The notes beneath the pieces were generated by a model that made no database searches, was not told the origin of the DNA, and worked only from the letters and a program-made list of their open reading frames with translations. A stretch of DNA of 64,000 nucleotides from Dyadobacter jiangsuensis (GTDB lineage Bacteria; Bacteroidota; Bacteroidia; Cytophagales; Spirosomataceae). Below, piece after piece: positions 26,404-36,177 of this stretch. A program made the translations under genes and the position numbers. The stretch is taken from the NCBI RefSeq assembly GCF_003014695.1, contig NZ_PYAS01000001.1, forward strand, positions 372,001 to 436,000, in the 5' to 3' direction. Position 1 is the first letter of the stretch. Each line of letters begins with the position of its first letter.

Positions 26404-27477
26404 ATGCAGCGAGAAAGCTATACTACCGTTACGCAGTTTTGTGACGATGCATTGTTCCGGGACTGGGTGATCACCGGGCGTGATCATGCGGGCTGGGCGC
26501 AGTGGCTCGAAGCGAATGCCGACAAGCAACGGCTGGTGCAGGAAGCGCGTTACCTCATCCTGGCGATGGGAAACGACGCCCCCGGTGCCACGGCCGGTGA
26601 AACCGATCAGGCGCTCGAAGAGACCTGGTGGCGGATCCACGAGCAGGAGCACCGCGTGCGGCCCCTTGCGCTCGCGCGCTGGTGGCGCGTGGCGGCTGCG
26701 GTTCTGGTATTTGCGCTCGGGCTGGGTTGGTATGTGTCGCGTCAACATTCGGGCGGAACGGATATTGCTGTACGCAAGCCGTCGGCTACCTCGCCGGAAA
26801 TCAGGGATATCGGGATTTACAACGATTCCAAGGTACCCCGTCTGGTGAACCTTGAAGATGGCAGTACGATTATCCTCCAACCTGGTGGAAAACTGAGCTA
26901 TCCGAGGACCTTCGCGGCGCAAAAACGTGAAGTACATTTATCAGGTGAGGCGTTTTTTGAAGTCAGTAAAAACCGGCTGCGCCCGTTCCTGGTCTACACC
27001 AACGACATTGTGACGGAAGTAGTAGGAACCAGCTTCCGCATCAAAGCGGCGGACGATCAGCCCGAAGTGGAGGTTTTTGTGAAAACGGGTGAAGTACATG
27101 TCCGGCAGATCAAACCGAAAGACAGCGAGGTGGCCGAGAATGTGGTGCTACTTCCAAACCAGTCGGTCAGCTATGTAAAATCCCGCAGCCTTTTTGAAAA
27201 ACCCGAAAATAAGGATATCCCGAAACGGGCGATCGAATACCTGAATTTCGATTTCGCAGATGCGCCCGTCGCGACGATTTTTTCAACCCTGGAAAGTGCT
27301 TATGGCGTCACGATTGACTATCCGCACGACGTCTTACGCGACTGTTACCTTTCCACCTCGTTGTCCGATGAACCACTTTTGTCGAAACTGAAAATCGTCT
27401 GCGAAAGTATCAGCTCCGGTACGCAGTTCCGCATGGAAGGAAACCACGTGATTGTAGAATCCACCGGATGTAATTAA
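26404..27477 (+). CDS. FecR-family anti-sigma factor of locus 2
   Basis: A 357-residue inner-membrane protein. The cytoplasmic N-terminus (about 1-95) binds the sigma factor; one membrane helix follows (WRVAAAVLVFALGLGWYV, about 97-114). The periplasmic FecR domain has LSYPRTFAAQKREVHLSGEAFFEVSKN, and the C-terminal DUF4974 domain includes FADAPVATIFSTLESAYGVTIDY. Cysteines in DCYLST, IVCES and the terminal TGCN match those of the other two FecR proteins. It should receive the signal from the STN domain of the SusC at 27638. A hairpin begins 38 nt after its stop. Confidence 0.93.
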   Translation: MQRESYTTVTQFCDDALFRDWVITGRDHAGWAQWLEANADKQRLVQEARYLILAMGNDAPGATAGETDQALEETWWRIHEQEHRVRPLALARWWRVAAAVLVFALGLGWYVSRQHSGGTDIAVRKPSATSPEIRDIGIYNDSKVPRLVNLEDGSTIILQPGGKLSYPRTFAAQKREVHLSGEAFFEVSKNRLRPFLVYTNDIVTEVVGTSFRIKAADDQPEVEVFVKTGEVHVRQIKPKDSEVAENVVLLPNQSVSYVKSRSLFEKPENKDIPKRAIEYLNFDFADAPVATIFSTLESAYGVTIDYPHDVLRDCYLSTSLSDEPLLSKLKIVCESISSGTQFRMEGNHVIVESTGCN

Positions 27478-27515
27478 TGTCCCGCCTATGAATTAACCAA
27501 CCTGTATACAAAAAA

Positions 27516-27544
27516 GAGCCGGACTGGTTGCAGCAGGCCGGCTC
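27516..27544 (+). promoter_or_regulatory. Hairpin in the fecR-susC gap, locus 2
   Basis: GAGCCGG (27516-27522) pairs with CCGGCTC (27538-27544), and after one A/G mismatch CTG pairs with CAG. Six A residues precede it (27510-27515) and there is no U-run after it on the transcribed strand. It ends 94 nt before the SusC start codon. On the minus strand the same element would look like a standard terminator. Confidence 0.55.
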
Positions 27545-27637
27545 CCGAAATCCACAACTCCGATTGCATTACGCCCTGGGAGTGGGGTGTTATTGCCCAA
27601 TTTTTCTCTCGAATCGAAACAATAAACCGTCAAATCT

Positions 27638-30600
27638 ATGAAGAAAACTTTGACTGCCAAACGCTTATTGTGTCAACTCTTAATGAAGTCGTTACAACAA
27701 ATCGTCCTTTTGATTGTCGTAGCCCAGCTGGCAATGGCCGGACCGCTGGCCGGTCAGAACCTGTTGGAAAAAAGAGTTACGCTGAATCTCAACCGCGCTA
27801 CGCTCGGCAGCGCATTACAGCAGCTGGAAAAAACAGCTGAAATCAAATTCTCCTACAACTCGCGCATGCTGCCGCTGAAATTCACGGTGAGCCTGAATGC
27901 CCAGAACGAACCGCTTGCCGCGGTGCTCGACAAGCTGTTGCTGCCCAACAAAATCAGCTACAAGCAGGTGAGCAACCGCATTGTCCTGCGGACCCAACCG
28001 GAGGTGATCAACGCCGTGGAACCGGCGCTGAGCCCGAATGCGCCGAAGTACGCCACCGTGGTGGAAGACCGCTCGCTGGTAGGCAAGGTTACCGGGGAAA
28101 AAGGCGAGGGCCTGCCGGGAATCAATATCGTGATCAAAGGCAGCCAGCGCGGCGCCGTAACGAATACCGACGGCAGTTACAGCCTCCTGGTGCCTGATGG
28201 CCCGCAGACGGTCGTGTTTTCTTCGGTAGGCTATATTTCACAGGAAATAGTGGTTTCAGCGGAACGTACAGCCCTGGACGTTGCCATGAAAGTAGACGAG
28301 AAAGCGCTAGAAGAAGTGGTTGTGGTGGGTTACGGAACACAAAAGAAGGTGAACCTTACTGGCTCGGTAGCGACTGTCAATGTCGGCAATATGCAGAGCC
28401 GCCAGGTAAGCAACAGCCTTGCCGCATTGCAGGGGCAGGTTACGGGCTTGCGCATCAGTCAGGGAACGGGTATGCCCGGCCGCGAGAGCGTGTCATTGCA
28501 ACTCCGCGGAGCCAGTTCCTGGGGTACCAACACGAGCCCGCTGGTTTTGGTAGATGGCGTGGTAGGTTCGTTGGATGTACTGCCTATGTCGGATATCGAA
28601 AGCATTTCGGTGCTGAAAGACGCGGCCTCGGCCTCCATCTACGGAGCGCGGGCGGCGAATGGGGTGATCCTCGTGACCACCAAGCAAGGCAAGAAGGGCA
28701 AGCCCGCGTTGACCTACAATATGTCGCTTCGTACGCAGTCGCCCACTGGCGTGCCGAACCAGATATGGAATTCGGGGCAGTATATGGAGCTATTCAACAA
28801 AGCAGTGGCCCGCAATGCCGTGAGCGCGGTGCCATTTCCGCAATCGCTGATCGACAAATACAAGGATCCGAACCGGAACAAGGATATGTTCCCCGATTAC
28901 AACTGGGCGGATGCCGTATGGAAATCGGCCCCGATGCAGGAGCATAATGTGGGCGTGAATGGCGGTTCCGATGCATTTAAATACAATATGTCGGCCGGGA
29001 TCATCGATCAGAAGGGCGTGCTGATGGGCCACAATTACAAGCGTTTCAACGGGCTGGCGAATCTCTCGACGACGATCAACAAGTATATTACAGTGGGTAC
29101 CAACGTGAGTTACATGAAAGGCAATTCGGTTTCTCCTTACTACGAAAACCAGAATTTCGTGCTCATGACCATGACCCAGGCACCGCTTGTGAAGCCTTAT
29201 TTACCCGACGGCAGCGGCCGCTACACCGACAAAGCCGTACCAACGGGCGTCGGCGGCACGCAGAACAACCGGAACCCGTTCTGGATCGCGAACGAGACCT
29301 ACCGGGATTATGAAGACTGGCAGGCCAACGTGCAGGGATGGCTCGACGTGAATTTCCTGCAAACCGAGAAAATGGGATTGAAATGGAGTTCCAAATATGC
29401 TTCCCGCTTCGCCGAGCAGTTCCGCAATATCTACCACTACGGGGCGGATGCCTACTATTATTTGCCCGAAAGCGAGTACGCAACCGGCGGCGCCAATGTA
29501 TACCAGAAAGGCACGCCATTCGGGCCGGAGGCATTGGGCGTGACCAACGGCAACTACCGGACGCTGCTGAGTACCTTCTATTCGTCGGTGAACTGGAACT
29601 GGAACCCCGACCGGCAGGACATTTCACTCATGGTAGGTTACAGCCAGGAAGAGCAGAAATACCGCTGGCTGGGCGGCACCCGCAGCGTATTCCCTGTGAA
29701 GAATATGTACGAGCTCGACGGCATGGGACCTCTGAACCAGACGACCACCGGCGGTTTGACCGAATGGGCCTTCCAATCGCTTTTCGGGCGCGCTACCTAT
29801 GCATTTGCGCAGAAGTATTTGGTAGAGGCTAATTTCAGATATGACGGAACTTCGCGCATTTACAAGGACAGCCGCTGGGGTTTTTTCCCTTCCGCGTCAG
29901 CCGCATGGCGGATCAGCGAGGAGGCATTTATACGTGACCGCGCCAACTGGATCGACAACCTGAAACTCAGGGCTTCTTATGGATTGCTGGGTAATGCCAA
30001 TATCGGCGAGTACCCGTGGCAGGAAACTTATGTTACAACTACTTACGCATTCAATGAGGCATTGAACCAGGGTGTTCAGCAGAATGCGTACCGCAATCGC
30101 GAGCTGAAATGGGAGGAAACCAAAACCGCCGATATCGGGCTGGATTTCAGCCTCAAAAATGAACTGATCTATGGAACGATCGACTGGTACAACAAATCCA
30201 CGACCGGAATCCTGGCCGGCGCCATTATCCCTGCCAGCGCCGGGATGTCGGCTCCTACCATCAACTACGGAGCACTCCGGAACTATGGCGTGGAGGTAGA
30301 GCTGGGTCACAAGGGTAAGGTAGGTGCGGTGGAGTACGGCATCAATGCACAAGTATCGGCCAACCGTAACAAAGTCGTGAAATTCCCCGCACCGGCATAC
30401 AGCAACCGGATCATCAAGGAAGGGTTGCCTTATCAGGATTACTACCTGTATGAATACACCGGCCTTTTCAAATCTGAGGAGGAACTCAAAGCCGTGGTAA
30501 CACCCGGTAACCCGCAACTGGGGGATATTAAATTCAAAGATCAGAACAACGACGGCAAGATCGACGGTGACGACCGCATTCGCGTGAAGGGCGCTTATCC

Positions 30601-31087
30601 CGGCTTTATTTACTCTTTTGGCGGCAATGTAAGATGGAAGAACTTCGACCTCGCGTTTTTCTTCCAGGGAGTAGAAGGCCAGAAGGTGAGAACGTTTTTC
30701 TTTGGTGAAGACCCATTCTCGCAAGGCTCATCCCCGCATCCCAAGTTCCTCAATGCCTACGATCCCGTAACCAACCCGAATTCTGATATACCGGCCATTT
30801 ACGGCTGGGGATATGCGCCTATGACCGGCGGAACGGCCCAGAACTCGACGTATTTCCTCAAAGACGCGTCTTACCTGCGCTTGAAAAACTTGCAGATCGG
30901 CTACACCATCCCGGCTTCGGTTACGAAAAAAGTGGGTATCAATCACCTGAAAGTGTTTGTCACAGGCGACAATATCCTCACGTTCACCAAGTACCCCGAC
31001 CTCGATCCCGAACGCGCGGGAGACGGCTGGCATGCACAATATCCGCAGCTGAAAGTTTATTCAGTAGGGTTGAACCTGAGATTCTGA
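27638..31087 (+). CDS. SusC/RagA-family TonB-dependent transporter with STN domain, locus 2
   Basis: A 1,149-residue outer-membrane transporter. After a signal peptide (about 1-40) comes an STN domain (VTLNLNRATLGSALQQLEKT, about 46-120), a carboxypeptidase-like beta-sandwich (LVGKVTGEKGEGLPGINIVIKG), the TonB-box region EEVVVVGYGTQKKVNLTG, the plug (LRGASSWGTNTSPLVLVDGV) and a barrel ending LNLRF. It pairs with the SusD that starts 37 nt later and with a GH95-like hydrolase, so the locus probably takes up a fucose-containing or related glycan; the sugar is inferred from the enzyme only. The STN domain and the upstream sigma/FecR pair indicate substrate-triggered self-regulation. Confidence 0.95.
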   Translation: MKKTLTAKRLLCQLLMKSLQQIVLLIVVAQLAMAGPLAGQNLLEKRVTLNLNRATLGSALQQLEKTAEIKFSYNSRMLPLKFTVSLNAQNEPLAAVLDKLLLPNKISYKQVSNRIVLRTQPEVINAVEPALSPNAPKYATVVEDRSLVGKVTGEKGEGLPGINIVIKGSQRGAVTNTDGSYSLLVPDGPQTVVFSSVGYISQEIVVSAERTALDVAMKVDEKALEEVVVVGYGTQKKVNLTGSVATVNVGNMQSRQVSNSLAALQGQVTGLRISQGTGMPGRESVSLQLRGASSWGTNTSPLVLVDGVVGSLDVLPMSDIESISVLKDAASASIYGARAANGVILVTTKQGKKGKPALTYNMSLRTQSPTGVPNQIWNSGQYMELFNKAVARNAVSAVPFPQSLIDKYKDPNRNKDMFPDYNWADAVWKSAPMQEHNVGVNGGSDAFKYNMSAGIIDQKGVLMGHNYKRFNGLANLSTTINKYITVGTNVSYMKGNSVSPYYENQNFVLMTMTQAPLVKPYLPDGSGRYTDKAVPTGVGGTQNNRNPFWIANETYRDYEDWQANVQGWLDVNFLQTEKMGLKWSSKYASRFAEQFRNIYHYGADAYYYLPESEYATGGANVYQKGTPFGPEALGVTNGNYRTLLSTFYSSVNWNWNPDRQDISLMVGYSQEEQKYRWLGGTRSVFPVKNMYELDGMGPLNQTTTGGLTEWAFQSLFGRATYAFAQKYLVEANFRYDGTSRIYKDSRWGFFPSASAAWRISEEAFIRDRANWIDNLKLRASYGLLGNANIGEYPWQETYVTTTYAFNEALNQGVQQNAYRNRELKWEETKTADIGLDFSLKNELIYGTIDWYNKSTTGILAGAIIPASAGMSAPTINYGALRNYGVEVELGHKGKVGAVEYGINAQVSANRNKVVKFPAPAYSNRIIKEGLPYQDYYLYEYTGLFKSEEELKAVVTPGNPQLGDIKFKDQNNDGKIDGDDRIRVKGAYPGFIYSFGGNVRWKNFDLAFFFQGVEGQKVRTFFFGEDPFSQGSSPHPKFLNAYDPVTNPNSDIPAIYGWGYAPMTGGTAQNSTYFLKDASYLRLKNLQIGYTIPASVTKKVGINHLKVFVTGDNILTFTKYPDLDPERAGDGWHAQYPQLKVYSVGLNLRF

Positions 31088-31123
31088 TTGGTATAAAAAG
31101 ATGATTTAAAAGATATACACCAT

Positions 31124-32578
31124 ATGAAAACTTTTCTGAACCGTATTCTTTTGCCGGCTATGTTCGTTGCCACGCTGTCGGGTTGCAGCGATGATTTTCT
31201 GGATAAAAACCCGCCTCAGGAAATCGCCGCGGGGCAGTTCTGGACCTCGGAAGGCGATGTGCAAATGGGGCTGGCAGGATGTTATGCCCGTATGAAAGGC
31301 ACTTACCTGACCTGGCATCGCAGCTATTTCGATGCCGCCGCCGACAACGGCTGGGCACAGCATTACGGCGATATCCGCCTCATGCAATCGGGTACGCTCG
31401 ACCCTGCCAACTCAGGCGCGCCGCGGTCGCTGTACACTTCGTGCTACACGGGTATTGCCAGCTGCAATACTTTCCTCAAAAACTTCACGAAAGTGTCGTT
31501 ACCGGACGCGGCGGCTAAAATCTACGAGGCCGAGGCGCGTTTCCTGCGGGCGATGTTCTACTTCGAGCTGGTGCAGCACTGGGGCGGAGTGGTGATTTAC
31601 AAAGAGGTTCCTTCGGATATCGAGCAACTGAAAATCGCGAAATCGACGAAAGAGGAGGTGTACAAGTTCATAGAGGAGGACCTGAATTTCGCGGTGGCCA
31701 ACTTGCCTAATGATGCCTACAAATCGGGACATGCCGTGAAAACCAGTGCCCAGGCGCTGCAAGCGCGCATTGCATTGTTTCAGAGCAAATGGGATGATGT
31801 GATTTCACTGACTTCTGCCATTATCTCGTCGAACAAGTATTCGCTGGCAACCGACCTGGAATCCCAGTTTATCAAAGGAAAAGGCCAGGCATCCTGCCCG
31901 GAAATCATTTTCTCCATTAAATACATCGAAACCCGGGACGGACGTCAATCGAACGATGGCGGCCAGGAGGTAGAGTTCTTCCGCTGGGGCGGCCTTGCGC
32001 CCACCAAGGACCTGATCGACGAATACGAAACCGGAGATCTTCGCCTGAAAAAGTGGTATTACTTTTCACCCAACAAAACGACTTTCGAACGCGAGGACGG
32101 TTTCAAATTTCAAACCGAGTTCACCGCCACCAATTACGGGCTGATCAAGTTCGCGGCCGTCTGGGATCCCGGACGCTTCATTCCCAGCGAACGCGATATC
32201 CTCACCGGCCACGATATTGTACTCTTCCGGCTTTCGGATATTTACCTGATGAACGCCGAGGCGCAAATGGAAAAGGCGGGCGGCACCACTACCGACGCCA
32301 AGGCGCTTTCGTACGTGAATGCGATCCGCAGCCGCGCGGGCGTGCCCGTATTCCCGACGCTCACCCGTGCGCTCATACGTAAGGAGCGCAGGCGGGAGCT
32401 CGCATTCGAAGGCCTGCGGCTTTTCGACGTCGTTCGCTGGCGCATCGGGAAGGATATCAACGACAAACTGATCCACAGCAATATCCGGTTGAAATGGGAC
32501 GATAAGTTCTATATTTGGCCATTCTCGCAAAGTGAAATAGACATTAACACAGCATTGAAACAAAATGAGGGATATTAA
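31124..32578 (+). CDS. SusD/RagB-family glycan-binding lipoprotein, locus 2
   Basis: A 484-residue SusD protein with a lipoprotein signal ending in LSGC (Cys about 21), followed by SDD, a surface-export pattern. It has the standard helical core (YEAEARFLRAMFYFELVQHWGGVVIYKEVP) and the C-terminal RKERRRELAFEGLRLFDVVRWRIGK segment. It would form the lid of the SusC encoded 37 nt upstream. Its last 14 nt overlap the start of the GH95-like gene, which implies coupled translation and one transcript with SusC. Confidence 0.94.
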   Translation: MKTFLNRILLPAMFVATLSGCSDDFLDKNPPQEIAAGQFWTSEGDVQMGLAGCYARMKGTYLTWHRSYFDAAADNGWAQHYGDIRLMQSGTLDPANSGAPRSLYTSCYTGIASCNTFLKNFTKVSLPDAAAKIYEAEARFLRAMFYFELVQHWGGVVIYKEVPSDIEQLKIAKSTKEEVYKFIEEDLNFAVANLPNDAYKSGHAVKTSAQALQARIALFQSKWDDVISLTSAIISSNKYSLATDLESQFIKGKGQASCPEIIFSIKYIETRDGRQSNDGGQEVEFFRWGGLAPTKDLIDEYETGDLRLKKWYYFSPNKTTFEREDGFKFQTEFTATNYGLIKFAAVWDPGRFIPSERDILTGHDIVLFRLSDIYLMNAEAQMEKAGGTTTDAKALSYVNAIRSRAGVPVFPTLTRALIRKERRRELAFEGLRLFDVVRWRIGKDINDKLIHSNIRLKWDDKFYIWPFSQSEIDINTALKQNEGY

Positions 32579-34871
32579 GCGCCGTATTTGCCTACCAATC
32601 CTGCTGGCGTGCGTGTGGCCGTTTTCAACGACGGTCCACGCCCAACCGGCGAAGCAGCATAATCTTCATTTTGAAAAACTGGCCAAAGTATGGGACGAGG
32701 CGCTTCCCCTGGGCAATGGTACCATCGGAGCGCTGATCTGGGAGCGGGAAGGCAAGCTGCGCTTCTCGCTCGATCGCGCCGATGTATGGGATATGCGCCC
32801 GATGGCCGGCTTGCACCGGGAGGAGTTCAGCTACAAATGGGTCCAGGAACAGGTCCGTAAAAAGGATTACAAGCCGGTTCAGCAGTATTTCGATGCGCCT
32901 TACGACCGGGAACCCGCGCCGTCCAAAATACCAGCCGGGGCTTTGGAGTTCGATTTGCCCGCCGGATGGCAGGTGAAGCGGGCCGATGTGTTACTCGCGT
33001 CGGCTTCGGCGGAAGTGGAATGGTCGAACGGCGTGGTACTGAAAACATTTGTACACGCTACGGAGCCGGTTGGCTGGTTCCGCTTTGAAAACGTACAGCA
33101 GGACATGCTGCCGCAACTCGTCGCGCCGAAATATACCGGCGCGGTGAAAGAAGGCGGCACGGTCAACTCCCTCGTGGGCGACGACCTGGCACGCCTCGGC
33201 TACAAGCAGGGAACCATTACCCCAGGGCCGGGCAGCATTACCTACCGGCAGGAAGGCTGGGGCGGGTTCAGTTATGAGGTGGCGGTGCGTTGGAAGCCAT
33301 TGCAAAATGGGGTAGTGGAGGGCGTGTGGAGCGTTTCTTCGCATTATCCGAAAGCCGCTGCAAAGCCGGCCGCTGCCGCGCTTACCCAAAATGCATTAAA
33401 ACAGACCTACACAGCGGCTGTTACGTCGCATCAGGCCTGGTGGAAACGGTTTTGGGGTATGTCGTCCATTGCGGTGCCCGATCCGCTTATTGAGAAGCAA
33501 TGGTACCTCGAACAATACAAATTTGGTTCGGCAGCCCGCCGCGGCGCGCCTCCGATCTCCCTGCAAGCCGTATGGACCGCCGATAACGGCCGCATTCCGC
33601 CTTGGAAAGGAGATTACCACCACGATCTCAATACCCAGCTCAGTTACTGGCCGGCATACAGCGGGAACCATTTGGAGGAAGCATTAGGCTACCTCGACCA
33701 CCTCGACGAAAACAAGGACAATTACCTGCGTTATTCCAAACTGTACTTTGGCGTCGACGGACTGGCCGTACCCGGCGTAACCACTCTGGACGGCACCGAA
33801 ATGGGCGGCTGGATCCAGTACTCGCTGTCGCCCACGGTTTCGGGCTGGCTGGCGCACCATTATTACCTCCAATGGCGGTATGGCAGGGACAAGACCTTTC
33901 TGAAAGCACGGGCTTATCCGTGGTTCCGGCAGGCATGCGGCCTGTTTGAAAATATTACCATCAAAAACGAAAAAGGGGAGCGGCATTTGCCGATCAGTTC
34001 CAGCCCGGAGATCAGGGATAACCGCCTGGAAGCGTGGTTCCCGGAAACGACCAACTACGACCTGGCCATCATCAGGTTCACATTTCAGGCCGGAGCCGAG
34101 CTGGCGGAGGTGATGGGCGACAAGGAGCAGGCCGGAAAGTGGCGCAAGCTGCTCGCGGAGTTCCCGGATTTTGCGCAGACGGACAATAATGAACTGATGT
34201 TTGCCCGCACCTTGCCCTACAATGAGTCGCACCGTCATTTTTCGCATTTAATGGCCATTCACCCACTGGGATTGATCAAATGGGAAGATGGGCAACAGGC
34301 GCGGAAAACGATTACCAGCACGATAGCCCTGCTCGATAAAGTGGGGCCCGACTGGTGGTGTGGGTATTCCTACTCCTGGCTAGCCAACCTCAAAGCGCGC
34401 GCCAAAGATGGTGCGGGCGCCCGGGACGCACTCGCGACTTTTGCGCGGGCATTCTGCCTGCCGAACAGCTTCCACGCCAATGGCGACCAGACGAAATCCG
34501 GACTTTCCAAATTTACCTACCGCCCATTCACGCTGGAAGGCAATTTTGCATTTGCTTCGGGATTGCAGGAAATGATGCTGCAAAGCTATGCCGATGCGAT
34601 AGAGGTGATGCCTGCATTGCCTGCGGATTGGAAGAATGCTGCATTCAGCAACCTCCGTGCGGAAGGAGCCGTGCTGGTAAGTGCCCAAAGGAAAGAAGGA
34701 CGGGTTGTCCGAATCAGTCTCGTGGCCGAAAAAGCAGGCGAATTTTCATTGAAATTGCCCGACTCAGGTCTTAAAATAACCATGACCAAAGGCGTGCGGA
34801 AAGTAAAAGACGACGGAAAGGTGGTCACGTTCAGCGCACCGGCAGGAGGAAAGGTCGAACTGGTCGACTAG
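32565..34871 (+). CDS. GH95-like glycoside hydrolase, exported
   Basis: A 768-residue protein with a signal peptide (about 1-27, ending VHAQP). The N-terminal beta-sandwich begins WDEALPLGNGTIGALIWE, the opening motif of GH95 proteins. The (alpha/alpha)6 barrel holds EIRDNRLEAWFPETTNYD, YNESHRHFSHLMAIHPLG and TLEGNFAFASGLQEMMLQSY, and a terminal beta domain follows after EVMPALPADWKN. These match GH95 (alpha-1,2-L-fucosidase or alpha-L-galactosidase) in order, but the identity is low enough that a different sugar is possible. Its start overlaps the SusD gene by 14 nt. It would trim the glycan brought in by SusC/SusD in the periplasm or on the surface. Confidence 0.75.
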   Translation: MRDIKRRICLPILLACVWPFSTTVHAQPAKQHNLHFEKLAKVWDEALPLGNGTIGALIWEREGKLRFSLDRADVWDMRPMAGLHREEFSYKWVQEQVRKKDYKPVQQYFDAPYDREPAPSKIPAGALEFDLPAGWQVKRADVLLASASAEVEWSNGVVLKTFVHATEPVGWFRFENVQQDMLPQLVAPKYTGAVKEGGTVNSLVGDDLARLGYKQGTITPGPGSITYRQEGWGGFSYEVAVRWKPLQNGVVEGVWSVSSHYPKAAAKPAAAALTQNALKQTYTAAVTSHQAWWKRFWGMSSIAVPDPLIEKQWYLEQYKFGSAARRGAPPISLQAVWTADNGRIPPWKGDYHHDLNTQLSYWPAYSGNHLEEALGYLDHLDENKDNYLRYSKLYFGVDGLAVPGVTTLDGTEMGGWIQYSLSPTVSGWLAHHYYLQWRYGRDKTFLKARAYPWFRQACGLFENITIKNEKGERHLPISSSPEIRDNRLEAWFPETTNYDLAIIRFTFQAGAELAEVMGDKEQAGKWRKLLAEFPDFAQTDNNELMFARTLPYNESHRHFSHLMAIHPLGLIKWEDGQQARKTITSTIALLDKVGPDWWCGYSYSWLANLKARAKDGAGARDALATFARAFCLPNSFHANGDQTKSGLSKFTYRPFTLEGNFAFASGLQEMMLQSYADAIEVMPALPADWKNAAFSNLRAEGAVLVSAQRKEGRVVRISLVAEKAGEFSLKLPDSGLKITMTKGVRKVKDDGKVVTFSAPAGGKVELVD

Positions 34872-34882
34872 GCCTTATTGAA

Positions 34883-35308
34883 TCAGCGGTTCTGAAAACC
34901 ATGAACGGCCAGTTTGTGTTTTTCGGAACCGTGCCGGATCGACAGCGTGCCCCGGTAGCCGGTGGTCCCTTCCACGATTTCCTTGGCTTCCTTCACCGCC
35001 AGAATGAGGTTGTAATCCGTAGCCGAAAAGTACATGTCGAAACCTTTGGCGCTGCGGACTGTCATGGTGTGGCTCAGGATAATGCTTTTACCGCCATCCA
35101 CATAAACAGCCCTTTTCAGCGGGTCGGCCAGGAAAATGTAGTGTTTCTCAGACAGCGGCACCTGCCTCAAAGCGAAAAAATATCCTGCATCTCCTTTGAC
35201 GGGCCTTTCTTCCGCGGCGGACACCAAAAGGCCCTGCGCGATCTGACACACGCCGACGGTCGGCATGAGAAAACTGATACTCACGAGCAAAATGCATAGC
35301 TTTTTCAT
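34883..35308 (-). CDS. Exported hypothetical protein
   Basis: A 141-residue protein with a clear signal peptide (KKLCILLVSISFLMPTVGVCQ) and no membrane segment after it. The mature part of about 120 residues is predicted to be beta-rich, with repeated short strands such as HYIFLADPLKRAVYVDGGKSIILSH and MYFSATDYNLILAVKEAKEI. I recognise no family. It lies convergent to the GH95-like gene with an 11-nt gap and is divergent from the sigma factor of locus 3 (169-nt gap). Confidence 0.6.
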   Translation of the reverse strand: MKKLCILLVSISFLMPTVGVCQIAQGLLVSAAEERPVKGDAGYFFALRQVPLSEKHYIFLADPLKRAVYVDGGKSIILSHTMTVRSAKGFDMYFSATDYNLILAVKEAKEIVEGTTGYRGTLSIRHGSEKHKLAVHGFQNR

Positions 35309-35477
35309 AAGTGTCTGAGGTAAAAGTGATTAAATGCGCTTACGGGGATTGGCGCGAACAAATTTTGTACAAAAATCGTGCCGTGGTCGGGGAGAAGGGC
35401 ATTTCCTCAAATCGTGAGATTTTTTTGTATTTAAAAATTTTTCTCTTTCACTTTACCTGTGAAAAAACATCCAGGTA

Positions 35478-36074
35478 ATGGCTGGCGCACCCACAGATGA
35501 AGTAACACAGTGGAAAGAACTCCTCACGGGGAATAAGGAGGCCTATGCGGCGATCTACGGATTGCACGTGAAGGCCATGTACCGCTATGGGATGAGTCTC
35601 GTATCCATTTCGGAGGAATTCGTCCTCGACTGCATTCACGACGTCTTTGCAGAAATCTGGATCAAGCGCGACCGCCTGAGCGTTCCCGACAATATCCGCT
35701 CGTACCTATTTGTAGCATTGAAAAACAGGATATTGCATTTGCTGAAACGGCAGGAGCGCCCGCATATGTTTGTCTCGCAGGAGCATTTCGAAGATTTGTG
35801 GTTCGAATCTTCGGCCGAAGATATCCTTACGCAAAAGGAGGAATCGGCGAGCCGGGAGGAATTGCTCACCCGCCTTATCGGCCAGCTTCCGCCGCGCCAG
35901 CAGGAGGCGATCAGGCTCCGCTTTGTCGAAAACATGGATTACCAGGAGATCGGGCAGGTGCTGGAAGTCAATACCCAGTCGGCGCATAACCTCGTGTTTC
36001 GGGCGATGGAAAAACTACGCGGCTGGCTTCTGGCAGCACTTTTCCTTTTTCAATACGGCCTTATTTGGAAATAA
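35478..36074 (+). CDS. ECF RNA polymerase sigma factor of SusC locus 3
   Basis: A 198-residue ECF sigma factor. Region 2 includes AIYGLHVKAMYRYGMSLV, DCIHDVFAEIWIKRDR and YLFVALKNRILHLLKR (about 24-95). Region 4 includes LIGQLPPRQQEAIRLRFVENMDYQEIGQVLEVNTQSAHNLVFRAMEKLR. The protein ends in a hydrophobic tail (WLLAALFLFQYGLIW). It lies 103 nt upstream of FecR and should drive the locus that contains the GH36-GH89 enzyme. The upstream region 35309-35477 is AT-rich and holds the promoter. Confidence 0.92.
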   Translation: MAGAPTDEVTQWKELLTGNKEAYAAIYGLHVKAMYRYGMSLVSISEEFVLDCIHDVFAEIWIKRDRLSVPDNIRSYLFVALKNRILHLLKRQERPHMFVSQEHFEDLWFESSAEDILTQKEESASREELLTRLIGQLPPRQQEAIRLRFVENMDYQEIGQVLEVNTQSAHNLVFRAMEKLRGWLLAALFLFQYGLIWK

Positions 36075-36177
36075 TATTTTGTAACTACCGGTAGTTTTAA
36101 AATTTTTTTAAAAATTTATTCACCCTGCCGAGTATGAAAATGAAGGTTGTGTTATCTAACTGTAAAACAATCTTACA

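Noticed and set aside
26020..26937. Minus-strand open frame spanning the sigma-FecR junction of locus 2
   Set aside because: It covers two well-supported plus-strand genes in antisense.
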